From NCBI GenBank assembly GCA_945872225.1, contig CAMBZK010000049.1, positions 1 through 7,635 of the forward strand: a stretch of DNA of 7,635 nt, in the 5' to 3' direction. The notes beneath the pieces were generated by a model. The model did no database searches, was not told the origin of the DNA, and was given only the letters and a program-made list of their open reading frames with translations. This stretch comes from a candidate division TM6 bacterium UASB124 (GTDB lineage Bacteria; Babelota; Babeliae; Babelales; RVW-14). How positions within the stretch are numbered: the first letter of the stretch is position 1; each line of letters starts with the position of its first letter. The position numbers and the translations under genes are program-made. Shown piece by piece: positions 1-5,879 of this stretch.

Positions 1-2
1 TA

Positions 3-80
3 ACACACCATCCAACAGGTTTTATTGCAAAAGAGCAACTCCTTGTGTTCTTAGGCAAGCAGCTTGACCACCATATTTAA
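3..80 (+). CDS. C-terminal end of an unidentified protein (5' end outside the window)
   Basis: A reading frame is open from the left edge to a TAA at 78-80 and encodes about 25 residues that end in GKQLDHHI. It stops 21 nt before cysS and runs in the same direction, so it is probably the previous gene of the same transcription unit. The tail, with an HPTGF stretch followed by an amphipathic helix, loosely resembles the end of alpha/beta-hydrolase or S9-peptidase proteins, where a catalytic His is followed by a last helix. That resemblance is too short to count as an identification. A second frame is also open from the edge to a TGA near 65-67, so even the choice of frame rests mainly on the close spacing to cysS. 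Confidence 0.4.
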   Translation, partial: THHPTGFIAKEQLLVFLGKQLDHHI

Positions 81-101
81 CCAATATTTTTTTGGAAATA
101 C

Positions 102-1424
102 ATGACTATTGCAATCACCAATACGCTTGCCAGAAAGCTAGAATCTCTCAAGCTTGATAAAAATACCCCCGTTAAATTATATGTTTGCGGCATCACGCCA
201 TACGACTATGCACATATAGGCCATGGTAGGGTATATGTAACCTTCGATCTCCTCGTTCGATTACTTAATCACGATGGGTACACGGTCAACTACGTACGCA
301 ACGTCACCGATCTTAACGATAAAATTATTGATAAAGCAGCTCAGCGCGGCAACCCTCATGATTTTAGGGTTGTTGCGGAAGAGTATTATCAATTATTTGC
401 ACAAGCGATGCAGGAGCTCGGCTGCCTTAAACCAAGCAGTGAGCCACGCGTCACTGCTTGTGTCCCCGAAATTGTTACCTTTATTGAAGGACTCATCACT
501 GGTGGTCATGCCTATCAATTGGACAATGACGTGTATTTCGATATCGATAGCCTACCTAACTACGGTTGTCTCTCAGGTCGCGATAGTGAAGCACTGCAAG
601 CTGGCGCTCGCGTTGAAGTAAACCACCAAAAGCGTAACCCTGGTGATTTCGCCCTATGGAAAAGCACTAACGAACAGGTCTCTTGGGATAGTCCCTGGGG
701 TAAGGGTCGCCCAGGTTGGCATATTGAATGCTCTGTAATGGCAAAGAATGCTTTTGGCATAACTATGGATATCCACGGCGGTGGCATGGACCTTATTTTC
801 CCTCACCATGAAAATGAGATTGCTCAATCTGAAGCCCTTCACCAAAAAACGTTTTCACGCTACTGGATGCACAACGCTTTTATTAATATTAATAAAGAGA
901 AGATGTCTAAATCATTAGGCAATTCGGTCACGCTTAACCAAATGATGACCAAAAAAGACCCTATGGTCATTCGCTTTTATTATTTACAACATCAATATCG
1001 CAATCCTATTGATTTTTGTTTTGAAGATTTAGATGCAACCGAAACAGCCTACAAAAAGCTTATCGCCCACTACGGGGCAAACCATCATGCACCAGCTCAA
1101 CATAATGATGCTATTATTACTGCGATGCTTGATGCACTACGCAATGACCTGAATTCCCCTAAGTTTTTCGGCTTAGCATTTGAACAGATTGCCCGGGCAA
1201 AAACAGACCCAGCTTTTGGCCAAGCAGTAAAAGAGCTCTTGCAACAAGTCCTTGGTCTTTCGTTGCAACCCTTAAAAGAAGAAATCAGTGTGATTACGCC
1301 AGAGATACAATCACTGCTTGATCAGCGTGAACAAGCACGTCTTGCTAAAAATTGGGCGCTAGCTGATCAATTACGCGATGCATTAACGGCAAAAGGCTAT
1401 AAAATTCAGGACAGAAAGGCATGA
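102..1424 (+). CDS. cysS: Cysteinyl-tRNA synthetase
   Basis: This cytoplasmic class I aminoacyl-tRNA synthetase charges tRNA-Cys with cysteine using ATP. The 440-residue product has the ATP-binding HIGH motif at 38-41 and the KMSKS loop at 267-271. The four zinc ligands that give the family its cysteine selectivity are visible as Cys29, Cys210, His235 and Glu239, each one position after its E. coli counterpart. The WHIECS and HHENEIAQSE blocks are typical of the family. The C-terminal part (about 310-440) holds the helical DALR-like and anticodon-binding region. It ends about 20 residues earlier than E. coli CysRS (461 aa) and lacks the usual Gly-Thr-Thr-Trp-Arg-like tail. The ATG at 102 is the only reasonable start, with a weak GGAAA at 94-98 just ahead. 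The stop is one base before the next gene. Confidence 0.97.
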   Translation: MTIAITNTLARKLESLKLDKNTPVKLYVCGITPYDYAHIGHGRVYVTFDLLVRLLNHDGYTVNYVRNVTDLNDKIIDKAAQRGNPHDFRVVAEEYYQLFAQAMQELGCLKPSSEPRVTACVPEIVTFIEGLITGGHAYQLDNDVYFDIDSLPNYGCLSGRDSEALQAGARVEVNHQKRNPGDFALWKSTNEQVSWDSPWGKGRPGWHIECSVMAKNAFGITMDIHGGGMDLIFPHHENEIAQSEALHQKTFSRYWMHNAFININKEKMSKSLGNSVTLNQMMTKKDPMVIRFYYLQHQYRNPIDFCFEDLDATETAYKKLIAHYGANHHAPAQHNDAIITAMLDALRNDLNSPKFFGLAFEQIARAKTDPAFGQAVKELLQQVLGLSLQPLKEEISVITPEIQSLLDQREQARLAKNWALADQLRDALTAKGYKIQDRKA

Positions 1425-1425
1425 C

Positions 1426-2145
1426 ATGCTTAAACCGTTACTCTTTATAGTAGCGTTACTCTGGGCAACACCAGTTTCGGCTGAAGAAATAGATAACGAT
1501 AAAGAAATCACGACAAAGGCTCCTGCTGGCCTTAATATATTTTTTTCGCCCAATGACAAAGTAACTGATCAATTAATCCCGCTTATTGATAATGCACGCA
1601 AATCAATTTATGCCGCCGTTTACATGCTTACCGACAAAAAAATTGCCGATGCTTTGATCAGAGCAAAACAGCGCGGCATTAAGATGCAGCTCATACTTGA
1701 TCCAATAAGTACCGGTAAATATGGTAAAACTGACTACCTCCTCACCAGTGGTATTCCAATTTATATTTACCAGGCGCCTACCAATGCTCGGCCATGGTTT
1801 TCACCAATTATGCATAATAAATTTGCCTGTATCGATGATACGATTTTATGGACAGGATCGTTCAACTGGACTGTATCAGCCAACCTAACTAATGAAGAAA
1901 ATGCTATTGTTAGCCGTGATATAAATGTATGTAAAATATTTAAAACATATTTTGATACATTACTTAAAACAAAAACAACGCCTCTTATTCTCAGCCAAAA
2001 AAAGGGATACCAAGAACGTACGCTGCGCACCATAATCACACAAGCCCTAGCCTCAACAACCACCGACGAAGAGCTGTATGAGATACTTGGCTTAGTACTG
2101 CAAGAGAATAGCTCGTGCTGGAGCAGCATCCAAACCGTTCATTAA
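1426..2145 (+). CDS. Secreted phospholipase D / Nuc-type endonuclease with one HKD motif
   Basis: The 239-residue protein begins with a Sec signal peptide: a Lys, the hydrophobic stretch LLFIVALLW, and a likely cleavage after VSA at residue 19. The mature enzyme should therefore act in the periplasm or outside the cell. One complete HKD motif is present (His130, Lys132, Asp137), followed by Gly144-Ser145-x-Asn147 and the NEEN block near 156-159. A single HKD motif is typical of the small Nuc/PLD6/Zucchini-like group, which dimerises to build one active site and cleaves phosphodiesters in nucleic acids or phospholipids; the substrate cannot be read from sequence. The last 50 or so residues lie outside the core domain, and the final 17 overlap the opposite-strand gene. 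The start is supported by GAAAGG at 1414-1419, 6 nt upstream. The gene follows cysS by 1 nt and is probably co-transcribed with it. Confidence 0.88.
   Translation: MLKPLLFIVALLWATPVSAEEIDNDKEITTKAPAGLNIFFSPNDKVTDQLIPLIDNARKSIYAAVYMLTDKKIADALIRAKQRGIKMQLILDPISTGKYGKTDYLLTSGIPIYIYQAPTNARPWFSPIMHNKFACIDDTILWTGSFNWTVSANLTNEENAIVSRDINVCKIFKTYFDTLLKTKTTPLILSQKKGYQERTLRTIITQALASTTTDEELYEILGLVLQENSSCWSSIQTVH
2092..2145. other. Tail-to-tail antisense overlap of two coding regions (54 bp)
   Basis: The last 17 codons plus stop of the + strand PLD gene and of the - strand cyclase-family gene occupy the same 54 bases. Codon boundaries coincide exactly: + strand codons start at 2092, 2095 and so on, and the - strand stop is 2092-2094. 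Each codon therefore faces a complete codon of the other gene. The - strand reading carries the DAAPARAIL block that is conserved at the end of the cyclase family. The + strand reading is a tail outside the PLD core. I found no strong hairpin plus T-run here, so neither transcript has an obvious intrinsic terminator at this junction. Confidence 0.9.
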
Positions 2146-2724
2146 CATTGGCAAGCATATTAAATCATACAGACCAGGCGGAACCGATGCTAACCGTAAC
2201 CCTTCAATAATGGCGATTCCTGCTTCAAGCAATTGTTGGTGGGTCTGATGTTCTGGCTGCTGACGCTCTATCCCTAAATAATCAATCCCAACTGCTGCAA
2301 CCTTACGCGTAACAAGATACGCACTGGCAGCATCGTCAATAAAAACAAATGATGGGTTAAACGGCGCCGTTGGATCTTCTTGGCTATTGCACGTTTTGCA
2401 TAAAATGCGCTCCCCAGCCTGTATGCCATGAACAGCCAGGTCATCAACGGTAATCCGCTCGACACAATGTGTTAGGTCAAGAACACGACACCTGCCAACA
2501 AGTAGTGATAAATTTAACTGATCAATCGTATGACCAGTGGCTACAAAGTGTGCTGGCGCATCAACGTGTGTACCACTATGCGTACCAATGGTAACGACAG
2601 CTTCTCGCACCTGATCTTTTTCAAACGTTTTTGTTTTATTAACGACAACAAGCTTACGGTCTTTATACGCGGTCATATCAGCTGTTATTGGCCAACTGAT
2701 ATCGATAATAGCTTTGTACTGCAT
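2092..2724 (-). CDS. Cyclase-family metal-dependent hydrolase (kynurenine-formamidase-like)
   Basis: The 210-residue protein belongs to the cyclase family (PF04199), which includes bacterial kynurenine formamidase KynB, isatin hydrolase and many untested members. The family's metal-binding signature HxGTHxDxPxH is complete, with His49, His53, Asp55 and His59. A later His (159 or 162) and Glu174 in the EGL block probably complete the site, and the C-terminal DAAPARAIL block at 199-207 is also typical. Enzymes of this type hydrolyse amides or cyclic compounds in the cytoplasm; no signal peptide is seen. The frame extends upstream to 2799, but Met at 2724 gives the normal family length, begins just before the conserved IDIS strand, and lies 1 nt after the gnd stop with GGAG 10 nt ahead. 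No tryptophan-degradation gene lies nearby. Its partners zwf and gnd suggest a sugar-acid or lactone substrate instead, which is inference. The symbol kynB is therefore withheld. Confidence 0.85.
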   Translation of the reverse strand: MQYKAIIDISWPITADMTAYKDRKLVVVNKTKTFEKDQVREAVVTIGTHSGTHVDAPAHFVATGHTIDQLNLSLLVGRCRVLDLTHCVERITVDDLAVHGIQAGERILCKTCNSQEDPTAPFNPSFVFIDDAASAYLVTRKVAAVGIDYLGIERQQPEHQTHQQLLEAGIAIIEGLRLASVPPGLYDLICLPMLMNGLDAAPARAILLQY

Positions 2725-2725
2725 A

Positions 2726-3631
2726 CTATTTTTTCTCCACAGGGTGACCACCAAAAGCATGCCGTAGCATGGCAACCATTTTGGTAGCATAGTTTCCACC
2801 AGTCAGGCGTGACCACGCACGAACTGCTAATGATTTTTCTATAACTGGCAACTGAATACCATATGATTTGGCAAGTTCAACGGTCCATTGGCCCGTCTTG
2901 TTTTCGCCAATAGCACCAGATATCTGAGCAAACTCTTGATCATGCGTCAGCACTTCTTGAGCCAACTGCCCAATCCATGAACGAATTATTGAGCCATTGT
3001 TCCATACGGTAGCTATAGCAGCCAAATCAAGCCCTTGATAAGGACCCTCTTTCAGGAGATGAAACCCTTCACCATAAGCCTGAAGCATCGCATACTCTAT
3101 GCCATTGTGCACCATTTTTACATAGTGCCCTGCACCCACTGGCCCCACATGAGCATACCCACCTGGTTGCATAGCAACGGCTTTAAAAATAGGTGCACAC
3201 CAATTTATAGCAATAGTCGCGCCACCAACCATTAATGAATAGCCCAGGTCCTTACCATGCAACCCACCAGAGGTGCCACAGTCAATAAAATAAAGCTGCT
3301 TAGTCTCAAGCAGCGCGGCACGACGCACGGTATCTTTAAAAAAGCTATTGCCACCATCAATAATAATCCGACCAGCAGGCATAAATGGTACAAGCTGTTC
3401 TAAGACCGCATCAACAACATCACCAGCAGGCACCATCAACCAGACGACGGTGACTTTTGTGGCAAGCTCTTGACATGAAGAGACAAAGTGTATGCCTCGC
3501 GCTTCAACATCTGCTCTTTTGGTAAGATCAGGATCAACACCAAATACTGTAAAGCCCGCGTTAACTAAACGCTCAGCTATCGCCAGCCCCATACGACCAA
3601 GCCCAACCACGCCAACTTTTATGACTTCCAT
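2726..3631 (-). CDS. gnd: 6-phosphogluconate dehydrogenase, short (about 300-residue) decarboxylating form
   Basis: The enzyme oxidises and decarboxylates 6-phosphogluconate to ribulose-5-phosphate and CO2, the last oxidative step of the pentose phosphate pathway. The 301-residue product matches the short YqeC/GndA-type family, not the 470-residue form. An N-terminal Rossmann fold carries Gly10-x-Gly12-x-x-Gly15. The substrate signature DGGNS is at 92-96 and the CGTSGG block at 118-123. The catalytic segment at 168-189 contains Lys172 (general base), His175, Asn176 and Glu179 (general acid). The second Rossmann strand ends in Val-Asp33-Pro-Asp, without the Asn-Arg-Thr that holds the 2'-phosphate of NADP. 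That favours NAD, as is common in short-form enzymes. The gene overlaps the end of zwf by 13 nt and is followed after 1 nt by the cyclase-family gene. The ATG at 3631 has only a weak AAAGA ahead, consistent with coupled translation. Confidence 0.95.
   Translation of the reverse strand: MEVIKVGVVGLGRMGLAIAERLVNAGFTVFGVDPDLTKRADVEARGIHFVSSCQELATKVTVVWLMVPAGDVVDAVLEQLVPFMPAGRIIIDGGNSFFKDTVRRAALLETKQLYFIDCGTSGGLHGKDLGYSLMVGGATIAINWCAPIFKAVAMQPGGYAHVGPVGAGHYVKMVHNGIEYAMLQAYGEGFHLLKEGPYQGLDLAAIATVWNNGSIIRSWIGQLAQEVLTHDQEFAQISGAIGENKTGQWTVELAKSYGIQLPVIEKSLAVRAWSRLTGGNYATKMVAMLRHAFGGHPVEKK
2735..2738 (-). promoter_or_regulatory. Ribosome binding site of the cyclase-family gene, inside the end of gnd
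   Basis: GGAG on the minus strand lies within the last codons of gnd, 10 nt before the ATG at 2724. The gnd stop TAG at 2726-2728 is followed by one base and then the ATG, giving TAGTATG. Terminating ribosomes can restart directly, which points to translational coupling and decides against the longer start at 2799. Confidence 0.6.
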
Positions 3632-5046
3632 ATAATCTTTCGTTCGCCATCAAGACCTGCCAATGCTTCTGGGCCAGCACTCCCACGCTTGTAACTGTGC
3701 ATTGGTACCTGTTTATTATTAATTTGTTGTATGATGCTCCATGCAAATTCTATCTCATCTGCTCGAACAAAGGCACATTGATCACCCTTCAGCACATCTG
3801 CCAGCAACACTTCATAAGCAGCTGGGGTATTTGGACCAAATAAAGCAGCGTGAGAAAAATGCATATTAATCGGCGTAACGTCATTAAAGACACCAGGCTT
3901 TTTTGCATTTAAAGTAAGGTACATACCCTCGTGCGGCTGAATATTAATCGTTAAATAATTAGTGTCAGTCGGACAAACATCAAGCAAACATTTCACCGGT
4001 TTGAATTTTATATGAATGGCAGCTTCAGTCTTTTTCAGAAATTTGCCAGCTTTTACATAGAAGGGCACACCCTGCCAGCGGGGGGTATCAATAGAAAGTT
4101 TTAGTGCTGCAAAGGTATCGGTTTGAGACTCTGGATGCACACCCTTTTCCTGCTGATAGCCTTCATATTGACCGAAAATAACGTTATTAATGGTCACCTT
4201 TGCGAGCACTGCCGCCTTTGCATCACGCAAATGACCTGCCGTAAAATGCACCGGGTCTTCCATGGCAACCAGCGAGAGAAGCTGCAATAAATGGTTTTGT
4301 ACCATGTCCTTAAGCGTGCCATAAGCATCATAAAACTGCCCACGCCCCTCAATCCCAATATGCTCACTAGCAACAATTTGTACTGATTCAATGTGCTCAG
4401 CATGCCACAAGGGCTCAAAGACACGATTAGTAAAGCGAGCCAGTGCAATATTGCCAACAAGCTCTTTACCCAGCCAATGATCTATACGAAATACCTGCCG
4501 CTCATCAAACACTTGCGCAATAACTTCGTTAATCTGCCGCGATGATGCCAGGCTATCGCCAAATGGTTTTTCATAGACAATCCGCTGCCACACCTGATCG
4601 CTCGCATCGCCAAGATCAGCATGCTTTTTGACAATGCCATGAGCCGCAAACTGCTGCGTAATGGTCATAAAATGATGTGGCATCGTTGCCAGATAAAAAA
4701 GCCGATTTGGTTTTATGTTGTATTGCTGCTCAACACTATTTATCAATGTTTGCAACTGTGCATAACCTGCATGATCATTAAAATCCATACGATGGTAGTG
4801 CGACGCTTGAATCATACGTTCCCACACTGCATCACGAACATCACTTACAAAGTGGCGAGCCTGTGCGAACACGTTTGCCATCGTTGTATCATCAACTGAA
4901 ACACCAATCAGCGCAAAGCTTTTTATAGCACCAGAAGCAACCATTTTATACAATGCTGGAATCAGCTTTCGTTTTGTTAGGTCCCCCGTAGCCCCCAAAA
5001 TTACAAACACGCATTCGTGCTGCATGGTCATACCCCGTACTTGCAC
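3619..5046 (-). CDS. zwf: Glucose-6-phosphate dehydrogenase
   Basis: The enzyme oxidises glucose-6-phosphate to 6-phosphoglucono-delta-lactone and commits carbon to the oxidative pentose phosphate pathway. In 475-residue numbering, the coenzyme loop GATGDL is at 18-23, the EKPFG block at 159-163 and the substrate signature RIDHWLGKE at 187-195. The catalytic pair Asp189-His190 and His252 match Asp177-His178 and His240 of the Leuconostoc enzyme with identical spacing. The signature is unusual in having Trp191 where Tyr or Phe is the rule. The second Rossmann strand runs LIGVSVDD, so the Arg that normally binds the NADP 2'-phosphate appears to be Val51 followed by Asp52; NAD use is possible. 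The start is uncertain: the outermost GTG at 5046 has GGGGG 4 nt ahead, while ATGs at 5031 and 5025 are equally compatible with the family, and the 5025 ATG has GGGG 7 nt ahead. zwf follows the HAD gene by 26 nt and overlaps gnd. Confidence 0.95.
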   Translation of the reverse strand: MQVRGMTMQHECVFVILGATGDLTKRKLIPALYKMVASGAIKSFALIGVSVDDTTMANVFAQARHFVSDVRDAVWERMIQASHYHRMDFNDHAGYAQLQTLINSVEQQYNIKPNRLFYLATMPHHFMTITQQFAAHGIVKKHADLGDASDQVWQRIVYEKPFGDSLASSRQINEVIAQVFDERQVFRIDHWLGKELVGNIALARFTNRVFEPLWHAEHIESVQIVASEHIGIEGRGQFYDAYGTLKDMVQNHLLQLLSLVAMEDPVHFTAGHLRDAKAAVLAKVTINNVIFGQYEGYQQEKGVHPESQTDTFAALKLSIDTPRWQGVPFYVKAGKFLKKTEAAIHIKFKPVKCLLDVCPTDTNYLTINIQPHEGMYLTLNAKKPGVFNDVTPINMHFSHAALFGPNTPAAYEVLLADVLKGDQCAFVRADEIEFAWSIIQQINNKQVPMHSYKRGSAGPEALAGLDGERKIIWKS

Positions 5047-5072
5047 AAGTCCCCCACTATTCGATGAAAAAA

Positions 5073-5723
5073 TTAATCAACTAAAATCCCTCGCGCTATC
5101 AGCTCTCTGTGCACATTCGCATAACTGTCACACAGAATACCATCGATCCCCAGGGCTTTACCAGCAATAATGTTCTTTTCAAGGTCGTCGATAAAAACAC
5201 ACTCTTGAGCGTTAAGATCATAGGTCGAAAGTAGCGCCTGATAAATCTCTGGATCTGGTTTGGCAAAACCAACTTGGTAAGAAAAAATAGAACCATCAAA
5301 TGGCTCAAAAAAATGAGTATGCTTTTTAGTCGCCTCATGCGCATAGGCAGACAAATTAGAAAGCACATACACATTGAACCCGCGCGCTTTGACCGCTTGC
5401 AGAATACGTAATCCATCAGTTATTGGATTTAAGTGTGCTGGAATTGCCTCAAGATATTGGCAAACTTGAGCTGGATCATACGAACCCGCAAGCGCCTGTG
5501 CCACCTCTGGGTATAATAACTTCCCGCGATCCATATCAAGCCATGGCTCCGTCTGTACCGCACCTGCTAAATGGTATGGTTTTTCTGCACAATCAGAAAA
5601 GATTTTATCTACCAACTCCCTTGGGTTGAAATAGATCAAAACACCACCCAAGTCAAAAATGACATTTTTATAGCGACCAGTGGGCACCGCCTGGGCAACA
5701 TGAGATTCAGTAGTTTTTAACAT
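5073..5723 (-). CDS. HAD-superfamily hydrolase, subfamily IA, YihX-like (probable sugar phosphatase)
   Basis: The 216-residue cytoplasmic protein has all four HAD motifs. Motif I is FDLGGV with nucleophile Asp24, motif II is LSN with Ser122, motif III is Lys155 in AKPDPEIY, and motif IV is the acidic pair Asp179-Asp180 in FIDD. A helical cap lies between about 32 and 100. The position two after the nucleophile is Gly26 instead of the usual Asp. E. coli YihX, an alpha-glucose-1-phosphate phosphatase, has the same DLG arrangement and overall layout. Placement 26 nt ahead of zwf suggests a sugar-phosphate substrate, but the substrate is inferred from context only. The ATG at 5723 has AGGA 10 nt upstream and begins about 20 residues before motif I, a slightly long leader. 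It is the first gene of the tight four-gene cluster. Confidence 0.87.
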   Translation of the reverse strand: MLKTTESHVAQAVPTGRYKNVIFDLGGVLIYFNPRELVDKIFSDCAEKPYHLAGAVQTEPWLDMDRGKLLYPEVAQALAGSYDPAQVCQYLEAIPAHLNPITDGLRILQAVKARGFNVYVLSNLSAYAHEATKKHTHFFEPFDGSIFSYQVGFAKPDPEIYQALLSTYDLNAQECVFIDDLEKNIIAGKALGIDGILCDSYANVHRELIARGILVD

Positions 5724-5758
5724 AGCAAATCATTCCTGTTCATAGCCTGTTTTTACCA

Positions 5759-5764
5759 ATTATC
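5759..5764 (-). promoter_or_regulatory. Possible -10 element (GATAAT) for the HAD-zwf-gnd operon
   Basis: On the minus strand, GATAAT lies 35 nt before the HAD start codon, a plausible distance for a short leader. It differs from TATAAT by one base. At 17-nt spacing the upstream hexamer is CTCTTA, a poor -35 match. The element is therefore only a candidate, and in AT-rich spacer it could occur by chance. Confidence 0.22.
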
Positions 5765-5765
5765 A

Positions 5766-5801
5766 GCTGTTTTTTGCTTGCTAAGAGGATGCTGTTTTTT
5801 G
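5766..5801. repeat. Pair of 11-bp direct repeats in the intergenic region
   Basis: GCTGTTTTTTG occurs at 5766-5776 and again at 5791-5801, 25 bp start to start (about 2.4 helical turns). The second copy lies upstream of the candidate -10 in the direction of HAD transcription. The T-run makes chance recurrence fairly likely, so a regulatory role is only a possibility. Confidence 0.35.
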
Positions 5802-5879
5802 GCAATAAAATCAATATCGCGCTTCTCTCATTCAAGAATGCCAATGGTTAGTTAAGACGTCGATTCGGACGGTGTTGTG

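Larger units (their letters stand above)
5724..5879. other. Intergenic region between recD2 and the HAD gene
   Basis: This 156-bp gap is the largest in the window and the natural place for the promoter of the HAD-zwf-gnd-cyclase cluster. I see no gene in it and no convincing hairpin plus T-run after recD2. It holds two copies of the 11-mer GCTGTTTTTTG (5766-5776 and 5791-5801, + strand) and a possible -10 element on the minus strand. Confidence 0.7.

Noticed and set aside
1421..1450. ATGA overlap start for the gene after cysS
   Set aside because: The frame from the ATG at 1421 stops after nine codons. The real start is the ATG at 1426.
1767..2129. 120-residue open frame on the - strand under the PLD gene
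   Set aside because: It covers the HKD region of a well-supported gene and has no family features of its own.
2725..2799. N-terminal extension of the cyclase-family protein (25 extra residues from an ATG at 2799)
   Set aside because: It lies wholly inside the gnd coding region, shows no family-like sequence and would make the protein longer than its relatives. The ATG at 2724 has GGAG and a TAGTATG junction.
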